A stretch of 64,000 nt of DNA from Toxonevra muliebris (Eukaryota; Arthropoda; Insecta; Diptera; Pallopteridae). This document shows, in pieces, positions 53,990 to 64,000 of this stretch (the first letter of the stretch is position 1; each line of letters begins with the position of its first letter). A model generated the notes under the pieces. The model worked only from the letters and a program-made list of their open reading frames with translations, had not been told where the DNA came from and made no database searches. Location of the stretch: assembly GCA_963691655.1 (NCBI GenBank), contig OY829326.1, positions 70,301,235-70,365,234 on the forward strand. Reading direction: 5' to 3'. The position numbers were made by a program, and so were the translations under genes.

Positions 53990-54690
53990 ATGCTTAGAAG
54001 CACATGGGGCCTGGAACCGTGAGAACAACTCCAACGGCAGCACTTGAAGCTAATCTCAATCTGCCCCAAATATATCTCTTCGAAGAAAATCAGGCGGCAA
54101 AATTAGCGGAAAGACTACGAGTTACTGAATAACTATGCTATAGTTTCTTCGAACATACTTAGTTCAATTAGTGATCCCGATAATGAAAAAGCTCTCTGGG
54201 AAAAGCTTAAAATTTATTATTGAACACGGAGGCTGGCGTAAGGGAATGGAACTAGAGCGCAAATTATTCAACATCTTCACGGATGGCTCAAAAATAGTTG
54301 AGGAAGTAGGTGCTGGTGTCTACTGAGCCGAGCTAATTATCAGAAGGTCACAATGCCATGATCAACTCTACAGTAAACATATATTATGTTATGTAGCTAG
54401 ATATCATCCAAAAATGTTCTTGAGTGCAGGACAGCATTGGTGAAACTGACTACCAAGCGTAGACTGTGTATCTATGGGATATCTAGAAATAAGGTTGCCG
54501 ACAAATTCGCGAAAAACGGAACTAAGCTGCCAGCAGACCAGATCAGCGAAGTATTGCATCTTCAGGTACCTAATTCAAGCCTGGAAACACACATGTGGAA
54601 GAAGGCGAAAGCTAGGTGGAGAAATATATCCACATGCATAATCGCTAAAGTTATGAGTTACCCCAGCGAGAGGTACGCAAAATAGGCGTA
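53990..54690 (+). pseudogene. LINE RT/RNase H relic
   Basis: The plus strand gives TPTAALEANLNLPQIYLFEE, then FNIFTDGSKIVEEVGAGVY (RNase H Asp region) and ISRNKVADKFAKNGTKLP (GNExADxLAxxG). These appear in order but in several frames with stops. A different subfamily from the 58363 element. Confidence 0.6.
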
Positions 54691-55754
54691 CTAACTGACT
54701 ATTGTTTGTTTGAAATGCACGCGTTTAAACTAAAATTAACTAATAATGAAGGGATTTGGAAATGTTTTGGAGCAGGATGTGAAGAAAACTCCAGAGCATT
54801 CCCTCCCTTTGTTTCTGTACCGCGCTCGATAGGACTCGGTTAACGTATTTAGGCGTTCCACAGTGAGAGAGTCTGAACTGGGGGTGAACTGGTGTGTACA
54901 CTCGCTATATAATTCTTATAATACTCCTATCTGGTATCGCTAAGGACCTAAAACGGACTATGATACTTGATCTTTTGATCTTGAACACCAGCAGGTGCGA
55001 AAAGATCATGTTCGGTATATGAATATGAACTCTGCTCATTAGCTCAATGTATCTTTTTCACAAATATTAAAAAAGTAAAGGGAAATTAAAGGTGATTAAC
55101 TCATTTTGGCTCGGTACTAGATGCCATGAACCAATTTTGAAAATTTTAGAAATTTTAGTACTTACAAAACCTAAATGAAATTTGTTTCTGAATTATAGAG
55201 GGTGTGGTAGTTTTTAGCTTACCAAGAGAATTTAATACAGTATTTTAGAAGTTATTATAAGCTGAAGACAGTGAAAAGCGGAAAATATTATTTTTTGTTG
55301 AATTTTGCCAATTTCTCCATATGATTTTTTTTACAAAGATTTGATCAGCCGTGTCTTTTTAAAAATATGTAAAGACCTGTGAAATTATAATTTCTGCATT
55401 AAGTTTATTATTTTATCAAGATTAATTGATCACTTCAAAATTTAACCAGTCGGGCCAACAAAATTCATGTAATGTTTATGAAACTTACTTTGAATCAATA
55501 TACCAATTCATTACATGATATGCAGTTAGTGAAGAATTGATTGTCACAACTAGCTTCAGCATGAGTTATACATAAGAATTAAATGTAGAGCATACATTTA
55601 TAAATTTATTGTAAATTAAAATATACTACAACAAACAAAAATTTGTTCGAAAATATAATCATTGAAATGAGATTCATTAACTCAATGTACTATTCATAAT
55701 GTACAGGTTCACAAACAATTCATTGTGACAATGAAAAAGTACATTCTCAGGCCA
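54691..55754. other. AT-rich intergenic DNA
   Basis: No gene or element recognised. Confidence 0.4.
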
Positions 55755-55945
55755 CATTGTGGCCTGCTGAGTGAGAGTTAGACTGAATTTCCAGCTGCTC
55801 CAGGTTCGATTCCAAGATGAGGAGTAAATGCTTAAAAAAATGTCCGTCCGAATTGTTCTAATGAAATGAGTCACTTCGGTGACTTAGTGCTTAAAAATAC
55901 TTGACTAGATAACCAGTTCAACGGACGGTAGAGAATTAAATTGAA
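55755..55945 (+). mobile_element. tRNA-derived SINE-like sequence (family C)
   Basis: GTGGCCTGCTGAGTG (box A-like) and GGTTCGATTCC (box B) in the right order, followed by a body and an A-rich end near 55940. Only one copy here. Confidence 0.45.
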
Positions 55946-58350
55946 AAAAAACCTTAAACAAAAACCAGCAAATGCTGTTCATTGGGTTTATGTACAATTG
56001 ATCGATAACAAAGCCAACAATTAATTCAATTATTGTTTAACGCTGATCCGTCGTTGGTATCAAATTGAAACATTTTTCAAATATAAATTTTTTCACATGT
56101 TTGATTGTACACATGAATAACTAAATAATATAATAATAATAAATAATGAAAATGTAGTAAAATTTTTTTTATCGAATAAAATGGTAGAAAAGTTTACAAT
56201 TCAAAGAAAATATCCAGAAAAATAATATTTAAAAATATTTCGGCCCTATTTTAGTTATGGCATTACATTGTATCAAATTGATACTTTGATCGGCAAAAAG
56301 AACAACGGATGCGTGTTAAGATCTAGGGATGCTTCTTTCGGGCCTCAGTTTTAAGCCTTCGTGGATATATAACTTATACTGATTTCTCTGCACAATAATA
56401 GCAAGCAATACAGCAATAGAAATAAATTTTCTAAAAAGGTTATATCTTACCCACTCTTCATTTAATAATTTGTAATAAAAATGAGTAAAAATTTTTACTT
56501 AGAACTGACACTCACTTGACATACACTGATTGTGCAATAATATCTTTTCACTATACGTACTCATATTTCAATTTAATAAAGATGCAATGAATTGAATGGT
56601 AAAAAACTCGAATGGAAGACAATATACTATTGTATAAAACAACAACAACAACAACTAACTGCATATATCAACAACAATAAAAACTTCAATAATAACAATG
56701 AAATAAAACTTTTCCAATCCATATAGAAAACTTTTTCATTGATTTGATTGATTGAAACATGACAACAGCATTCAATGAATGAGAATGATATTTATTATTA
56801 AATATTTGATGAATCTATTTCCATGTTTATGTCAACTCTCGTATATACGTACATATGTACTTATATACACATGAAAAAAATGTTAGTAAATATAATTGAA
56901 ATAAATCTAAAAAGAAAAGAAAATAAAAATCACATTAAATGATTAAGAAATACGAAAGCATAAATCCTTGTTAGGGTAAAGAGAAATGATGCAACAAAAA
57001 ACGCCATTAAGAATATTTGAAATTTTTGTGTTAACCTTTTGACATTTCAATTTTTCTTTTCTACGCGTACCTACCTAGTGTATACACAACAAGAACAACA
57101 TGAAGAATATAAATAAAAAAAAAAAAGGAAAGTATATGTACAAGTATATGAGAGTATCATTGTCATATCAAGTGAATAAAACTGCTCGTTAGAAGTTTAA
57201 TCTGCTGAACAATATTAAAAATATACGACAACTTTTATATGAGTGTGTGTGTTTGAGTGTGAGTATATGTGTGCGTTGTTGTTGCTGTTGTCTGTGTGTG
57301 TTGCATGTGCGCGTGTATGTCTCAAAAGTGTAGGAAGAAGTACAAGCAGCAGGCAATAGCAGTAGCAGTAGCAGATGAAGACATTGTGAATGTTATTATT
57401 AACAACATTATTATTAAGAATAGCAATAACAGCAACAACAAAAACAAGACCAAATAAAAAATCAGTATCAGAATCAGAACAACAGGATATGGTGACATGC
57501 TTGAAAGACTTTTCGTTTTCATCCTTTCTCTCTCTTTTTTATGCTGTGCCCAGTGGGAAAAGGCCAACGATGGTAATGATATCGGCACATAAGTGAAGCA
57601 GCTAAAGATTAAACTCTATGATATTGATGAATTTAGTCCAGTATAACGAATGATATAATGCTCCGGGTAGCATTGCTAGGACAATGATTTTAACCTAATT
57701 TTGATGGTTTTTTTGCTCAATGACGATTTGACAATTTTTGTTAAAAATTATGATTTTTTAGTTCAGAAAATCAACTGCAAAAAACTTTTTTGTTTATGAA
57801 ACTCTTCTGTTATTTTAATATGTATATGTGATACAATAAAGTCTTTTACGTGAGTTGCATTATTTGTTACACCTCTATGACTTGAAGTTTGTGACGTAGT
57901 GTTGCTTTTAAATTCAAATGGAAAGCTATTTCCAACATAAAACGTAATGATTCATTAAAAGCGTTTCCGACATTATCAAATTTTGTTTTAAAATTGATAG
58001 GTCTACCCGACTTGTCCGCAAATGTTTAAAAAATATTTTCGACAGTCAATTTAAATAAAAATAATTCCATAAATCGTTTTGACAATAAGACTATTTTTTG
58101 ACCAACATTTTTTAGTTCACTTAGACTAGAATTACATACTAAGAAAAATCGAAATTATACAGGTCGTTTAGTTTTTTAGCTATCAGACCCATCAATTTAG
58201 AAAATTCGGCAAAAAAAAAACTGGAAAAAACACACTTCAAAGTTTTCAAATACATCAAGAATCTGAGTAAAACTAACCGTTGATGTTCATATTTATGAAA
58301 AAATTTAGAATTGGCCTCTGTAACGTTGTAAATATATATTTGAATAGTAT
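55946..58350. other. AT-rich intergenic DNA with microsatellites
   Basis: CAA repeats near 56640 and 57430, a TGTG tract near 57245 and a GTAGCA tract near 57360. No gene seen. Confidence 0.4.
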
Positions 58351-58362
58351 ATCTATCGATTT

Positions 58363-59308
58363 TCCTTCCAGGTCCGAATGGGATGGCCAATGTCCCGATT
58401 TCGGTCCCTTTGCTCTCAATTGGTATACAGACGGCTCGAAAATGGACTGTGGTTCTGGTGCCGGAGTTGCTGGACCCAATACTAGAATCTCAATCCCTCT
58501 GGGTATTTGGCCCAGTGTCTTTCAAGCCGAAATATACGCAATTGAGACCTGCGCTAATATAAACCTGTATAAAGGTCTTAAAGGCGCAAATATTGTAATT
58601 TTCTCAGATAGCCAGGCGGCTTTCTTAGCACTCTCTTCATGGAGTTTTTCATCTAAACTGGTGAAAGAGTGTTTTGATAGTCTCCAGCGCTTGTCTACCC
58701 GTAACAAAGTTACGCTTTGTTGGGTACCCGGCCACCGTGACATTGCTGGTAATGAAGCCGCCGATGAACTGGCTAGGCAAGGTTCATCTACCAAGCACTT
58801 CGGCCCCGATCCGTTTTGCGGAATCGGCTGGGCCTCTACGAAATCTATCGTTGAGGAGTGGTCTAAGGCAAAATGGCTAGAGTATTGGAACTCTATCCCG
58901 GGTTTAAGACAGGCAAAAGCTCTCACCATTCCGCTTGCCCAAAATCAGCCCATTTCTTATTCCAAACCTGACCTTAGGCTATTGGTGGGCTACATGTCTG
59001 GACACCATGGGCTCAGATATCACCTAAGCAAAATAGGTCTGTCCAATGAGACAGAATGTCGTCTATGTATGGAAGATGACGAGACGACACTTCACATTCT
59101 GTGTGAGTGTCCGGCCTTGGCTCGGCTCAGAGGAAGAATCTTTGATTATTCGTTTTTGACGGCTGATCACATGAAATCTTCTTCAACGAAAGATGTCTTG
59201 ACTTTTATTAGGTCAGCCGAACGTCTTTTGTCATAAAATGGGGAATGGCACAAAAGATCTTTTAGGTCGCAGTGCCTGCCTGGTTGGGCTCCTCTAATAC
59301 TAATAATA
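58363..59308 (+). mobile_element. Recent 5'-truncated LINE with RNase H
   Basis: Flanked by ATCTATCGATTT (58351-58362 and 59309-59320), a 12-bp target duplication. The ORF is intact to TAA 59236 and encodes RNase H with all catalytic residues: YTDGSK, FQAEIYAIE, FSDSQAAF and GHRDIAGNEAADELA. A C-terminal CRLCMEDDETTLHILCECP zinc motif follows. The 3' UTR is short and ends (TAA)n. RT and endonuclease are absent through 5' truncation. The RNase H plus Cys-rich tail suggests an I/LOA-type clade (inference). Confidence 0.88.
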
Positions 59309-59320
59309 ATCTATCGATTT

Positions 59321-61119
59321 AGGCAATAAAAAAAACCAATTTTTTTGGTTTCTTCTAATTGAGGACTAAGGGGTGTCCTTATCTATAAAATACCTAAAAA
59401 TAATAAAAATTTGTTGATGCGATAATTTCTTTACTGGGGGTATTTCATGTGATTCGTTTCATGTTTTTCATTTTTCTTCTTTGCAAATAATTTTATTTTC
59501 CCATATACTTTAAGTCCAAAAGTATGCAACACGTAATTTATAAATCAAAAATAGTTGTGGAACTTTCACTTGATCACTCTTAAGTTGTCATAACATTGAG
59601 CAGTGTTTTCCAAAAAATATCTCAAAAATGTCAAATAATAAGAAAACGAACTGAAACTTGTCTCGCGAGATAGTGACTTAAAATACTTAGAATGCGATTT
59701 CACAGAGGCAGTGCAGCATTTTAATGACTGTATCCAATAACCAGCATGGAATCAGTGGCGGTACGTCCATATAAGCCCAAAAGCCGGGCTTGCCTAAGAA
59801 TTGGTAACTGAAAATTTGTACAAAATTATCACTTTTGTTTTAACTGAAAGAATAATTTTCTTTTAAAATTTTTATTTGTATTATCCTGTTTTTCGATAGC
59901 TCGTGTATGTACTAATAAAAAATTAAATGTGTAGTATACACACAAGCATTCATGCTATCGCAGTTCATCAAGTTGGCTTTTACGAGGCTTTTAAAATTTG
60001 AAAATGTATGTTTTCATAACATGCTATCTCGCTTATTCTAATAGGAAGTTAAATAGCTTTTTTAGTATGTGCAGTTCCAAAAAAAGTAGCAGCATACCAA
60101 TTTTCTATACTATGTATGATTTTATAAAGAACTCAAAAGCTGGCTTTCAGTTTTTGTTTGCCATTTGGAAAGTATTTACTCTTATATTTTTGCTCCATTA
60201 GGTTTTAGCAGAGTTTCGAACCGGTTAAATTTGGTTTCCTGTTCAGGTTCTGGTTCAAGCAAAAAACAGTGTGTTCCGGTTCAGGTTCAAATAAAAATGA
60301 AGCAAAATAAGGTTTTTCAAATAATAGTTTTAGATACTTATTTACATACTAGTTAGATACTTATTTGCATTTTTTCATTCCGTTGACATTTTTCTTATAT
60401 TTGATAATTTGCATTTTTATTAATAAGGTTTATATTAAAAAATAAGTTTATAAAATAGTATATCACTCAACGATTTGTTTTTTAAATGATACCTTTGCGG
60501 AGCCTATATCAATTTTAGTCCAAAAATGCCCTTTCTACGTTCACCTCCTGAATTTGTACGCTCATTTTGTGTTTTTAATGTTAATATTTTAGCACGTCTA
60601 AAAACGTTGGTAATGTTCAAACAGAGCTCCTATTTTCCTTCTTCAATGCTTCAATCGGGATCTAGAACATTCCATCCTTGTTGCCAATTTTAGCATTTTT
60701 GGTTTGGTAAAAAAAATTCACTGGGCTTGCCTCATCAGTAAATGCTAGGCACGCCTCTGCATAGAATACAACACGAAAGATTGGCTATACATACATAAAT
60801 TTAGCAAGACACAACAAATCCAAAAAAAAATTAGCTCAAAAATTAAAAGTAAGAAAGTGGTGGCAATAAACAAAATTCTCTGAAGGCCAAAGAAAGCTAA
60901 ATGCTGTCACGAAAGAACTTAAAACACTTCCTGGATCAGAAAATAGATAAGAAATACAAACATAAGTAGCTGGGCTTGATGCTTCAAATGCTACGGAATA
61001 TTTCTTCTAGACTTTTCTAGCCACGAAAAGTCTTAAAAATCCTGTATTGCGTAAGCCACCATTACAAAAAAGCGATAGCTAGGGAGCATGCTATCCAAAA
61101 AATGTATTTGTTCCAAATG
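59321..61119. other. Intergenic DNA with a dispersed repeat
   Basis: 59425-59590 is the second copy of the repeat at 43550-43730. A 'CGGTACGTCCATATAAGCCC' region near 59760 and 'GCTTGCCTCATCAGTAAATG' near 60725 look like the two ends of an unclassified insertion. No gene. Confidence 0.35.
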
Positions 61120-61920
61120 TCAATGAAGGTGCAGAGGGAAAAAACTTTTCTTACTCATCTCTTTAATGCAACCCTCATTAAAGGAATCCTTCTAGCACAA
61201 TGGAAAGAAGCCCACTTAAACTAGAAAAAAGCCCTGTAGATGTAAAGTCTAACCGACCGATAAGCTTACTTCCGATACTTTCCAAGATGGTAGAAACATT
61301 TTTCCTGAAATGTCAAATGCCAGTTATTAAAGCAAAGACCATAATCTCTACCCACCAATTTGGTTTCCAAAAACAACACAAAATAATTGAGCACAGGCTT
61401 GATGAAGAAATACACACCGCACTTATGTAAACTAAAAAATATATCGCCAACAAATTTCTATATTTTCATCAAATTCTAGTTATCCTTCATCAAATTCAAG
61501 TGGGTGTGCGACAATGTAGTATCTCGGTCAATATTATTTACTTTTACTTTTCACTCACCTATCCCTAGTAGAAAGATTGATAACTGGAACCTTTGCTGAT
61601 GACTCGGCAGTACTCTCAATTGATAGGCATCATCATCAAGAGTCCTCAAAACTACAAAATAGTCTTGAAAATATTATACTATGTCTGAAGAAATGCCGCA
61701 TAAAACCTAGGTAAAAAAACTGTACAACTTACTTTTACCATTTGTCGTGATACCAGTTCCTCAATTAAGCCAAATGGAAACCAGATCGGCAGCTGACATG
61801 GAAAAACACGTTTTTACCAGACGAAAGGCATTCAGTCTCAAATTACGTAACCTTAGCCCAATTATTCTATGAAAATGAACTTTTGCTGTACAAATCCATC
61901 CTCAAATGTTTATAAAGTTA
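61120..61920 (+). pseudogene. Jockey-like reverse transcriptase relic
   Basis: The plus strand reads LTHLFNATLIKGILLAQWKE, then NRPISLLPILSKMVETFFLK (with frameshifts), STHQFGFQKQH and GTFADDSAVLS. The last is the RT catalytic FADD block. Order and spacing fit a jockey-clade RT with internal deletions and stops. Confidence 0.7.
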
Positions 61921-61959
61921 TTTGTGAAAATAATTTTTTTCTTATTACTCGATTTTGTT

Positions 61960-62460
61960 TTTTTTTTTAAATAAGTTAACTAATTAGTTAACTAACGAAT
62001 TATGACTCAATTTAGCCATGATTAAATAGTTAGTCATAATCACCACTAAATTAATTAGGTTTTAGTTATTCAATCAGTAATTTTAGCCATATTGGCAGTG
62101 TTATGAAAAATTTTAAGCTGCATTTTATTAAAAAAACTTGCATATTGTCACATAATTCTATAATTTGATGTGACAAAAAAATGTCATTTCGCATTTCCTT
62201 CAAAGGTGCCGAAACTCATACACAATTTTCCTGGTGCCTCGTATTGAAAACAAATCTTAGTCATGATTAAAACTAAATTTATTAGTAATTAGTCAACGAG
62301 ATGTGACTAAACATTAGTTTGTAATTGATGATTGATTTTTTAGTCATTAGTTACTTTTCATAAATTAGTCACATTAAACTTTGACTATTATTTCTGGTGC
62401 ATTAGCTGTTCGTTTACTAACGTAACATACAAATTTTAGTTTATCGACTAAAACCTTCAT
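61960..62460. repeat. Cluster of TTAGTNA/TNACTAA motifs
   Basis: TTAGTTA, TTAGTCA and TTAGTAA motifs and their complements recur many times in both orientations. No periodicity is clear. Confidence 0.5.
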
Positions 62461-64000
62461 CAGATAACTTTTAAATTGTTTTTAATAATTTATTATGCAC
62501 TTTCCTACTGGGTATTATATCGATAATTCCCATTTATTCTCACTCTCTACCATCCTTCCCAACTCTCTGCTTCATACTACATAGTTTAGGATGACATACA
62601 TGCTCGTACTCTTCTCACACTGTTCTCTCATAGTCATAAGAGCAATTCAGTGCCTTAATGATGACATTTATGTGCGCTTTTTTAGTTGTTTTGTATGAGT
62701 ATATGTGTGTATGTATGTATTTGTGTCTTTATTTTAACTACTACTTGACTATACATCTTCCTGTTTAACTTGTTCTTCTTCTTTATATTAATATTTTCTG
62801 CTGCTTGTTGTCGTTGCAGTAGATGTTGTTGTTGCTGTCTCTGTTTTTATTATTATGGTTGTTGTTGGTGTCACACTGACATGACGGAAATGAAATGAAA
62901 AATTTTAAATGTTTAACTTTCTCGTATGTATGAATGTAGGCATGTGGTGAATGGATGTATGAAAGTGTGAGTGAGTGGTTGTATCCGTCCTCTGTAGCTC
63001 TGCTACTACTTTACCAAATATATACATACGGATATAGATATGTATGTATATATAAGTGAGTCATGTTCAAGATGCCTTCAAGAGTCTTATGCGTTTGCCA
63101 GTCTGTTTGACTGACTGGCTTCCTTTTCGACTGCCTTCAAGCTCGTCCCCAGCTACCCACCTGTGCCTGCTCCTCTCTGTCAGTGTGAGTGAGGTACTTT
63201 TATTGTTGTTCTCGTCATCGTTAGCTACGCTGCGCTACTTCCACCGGAAGTTAAGTGGCACAAATATTGATTTTGTTTGCATTGTGGTTTATTGCTCTGC
63301 CTGCCTGTCTGTTTGGTCTAACTGTCTCACTCAGTCTCTCTTTCGTTTTCACATTTCATTTCCCAATTTCATTTCGTCGACTTTTTTTTTTTTTTTGATG
63401 ATTTTATTATTGTTACTTTCACTTTTATTGCTTGTTTTGTGACTACTATGTACTTTTTTTCTGCGGCCTTTATTCATTCGTGTTGTTGTTTTTGCAGGCG
63501 ATGTTTTTGGCTTTTCTAGTGTCAATTTTATAACCACAACTTTGTCAATTCTCGCTCTCAACTTAATATATATACATACATATATGTATTTATCAGATTT
63601 TGTTGCTTTATTACATACAACAAATATATATGGATGTATATGTTCTCGTATGTATGTAGATATATAAACATTACATTCATTTCTTTTTTCATGTTTTCAT
63701 TATATTGGGATTTTTCATCATTGAACATCATCATCTGCAGTCTGTGTTTGTGTGTGTGTGTGAGTATTGAATGTTTGTGGTTTAAGTGGAAGTGTGTGTG
63801 TGTACGGTAAAAAGCAATAAAAATTTCATTAAACTTGACCCAGTCACAGATATTGCTGTTGATGTTTTTAAAAGTTCTGTAAATGTGTTGAAATAAAATA
63901 ACAAAAAAGCGAAAACGAAAATGAAATGAAATTGTTCATTGATGGTTAAACATTATTTCCTTTTTTCACTTTTTATGTTGCATTGAATTTATTTAAATTA
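62461..64000. other. Intergenic DNA with TATG and GTT microsatellites
   Basis: TATGTATG runs near 62700, 63030 and 63640, GTT repeats near 62825 and a TGTGTG tract near 63750. The frame at 63056-63442 is compositionally skewed and unconvincing as a gene. Confidence 0.4.

Noticed and set aside
63056..63442. 128-aa ORF near the right end
   Set aside because: Composition is driven by CT/GTT-rich sequence; no domain, splice context or repeat-free coding signal.

Overview
The window is from an insect nuclear genome, most likely a higher fly. Long non-coding stretches carry fly-type microsatellites, and the repeats include LINEs with RNase H, tRNA-derived SINEs, Tc1/mariner relics and piggyBac-like MITEs. 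The species cannot be fixed from the sequence; a tephritid-like fly is my guess.

The dominant feature is a complete, apparently intact Polinton/Maverick (adintovirus-like) DNA element at 2255-18641. It is flanked by a perfect 6-bp target duplication, GTAACA (2249-2254 and 18642-18647), and bounded by inverted repeats of about 2.1 and 2.0 kb. Genes on the left arm: a small unknown ORF (+), an OB-like small protein (-), a retroviral-type integrase with a chromodomain (-), a fibre-like protein (-), a conserved Polinton protein (-) and an A32/FtsK-type packaging ATPase (-). A 57-bp divergent promoter separates these from the plus-strand morphogenesis genes: a PLA2-domain protein, an adenain-like protease, the minor capsid protein, a 57-aa overlapping ORF and the major capsid protein. 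A spliced, two-exon protein-primed DNA polymerase B fills the right arm on the minus strand. Together these could copy, package, mature and integrate the element.

Two expression features stand out. First, the protease frame has no ATG for its N-terminal part, but it is exactly -1 relative to a canonical A_AAA_AAC slippery heptamer at the end of the PLA2 gene, so a programmed frameshift is likely. Second, the zinc-finger ORF and the polymerase ORF join cleanly through a 131-bp GT-AG intron. The inverted repeats carry perfect hairpins built from the terminal sequence, alternating with G-quadruplex-prone GGGGAAT arrays.

The host genes are paralogous secreted DNA/RNA non-specific nucleases (insect dsRNase-like). 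One runs off the left edge on the minus strand, a 3' remnant of a second lies at 1039-1228, and a complete two-exon gene lies at 23119-25156 (+). The Polinton and a Tc1 relic sit inside this cluster.

From about 25 kb to the right end I find no convincing host gene. The DNA is AT-rich with many decayed or short mobile elements. These include a recent 5'-truncated LINE with a 12-bp target duplication (58363-59308), several older LINE and mariner relics, SINEs, MITEs, a degenerate 12-bp-period repeat (39.93-41.10 kb), a 1-kb pyrimidine tract (43.78-44.76 kb) and a well-formed type I hammerhead ribozyme (41600-41668), possibly from a Penelope-like element. All readings are by eye; no search was run.
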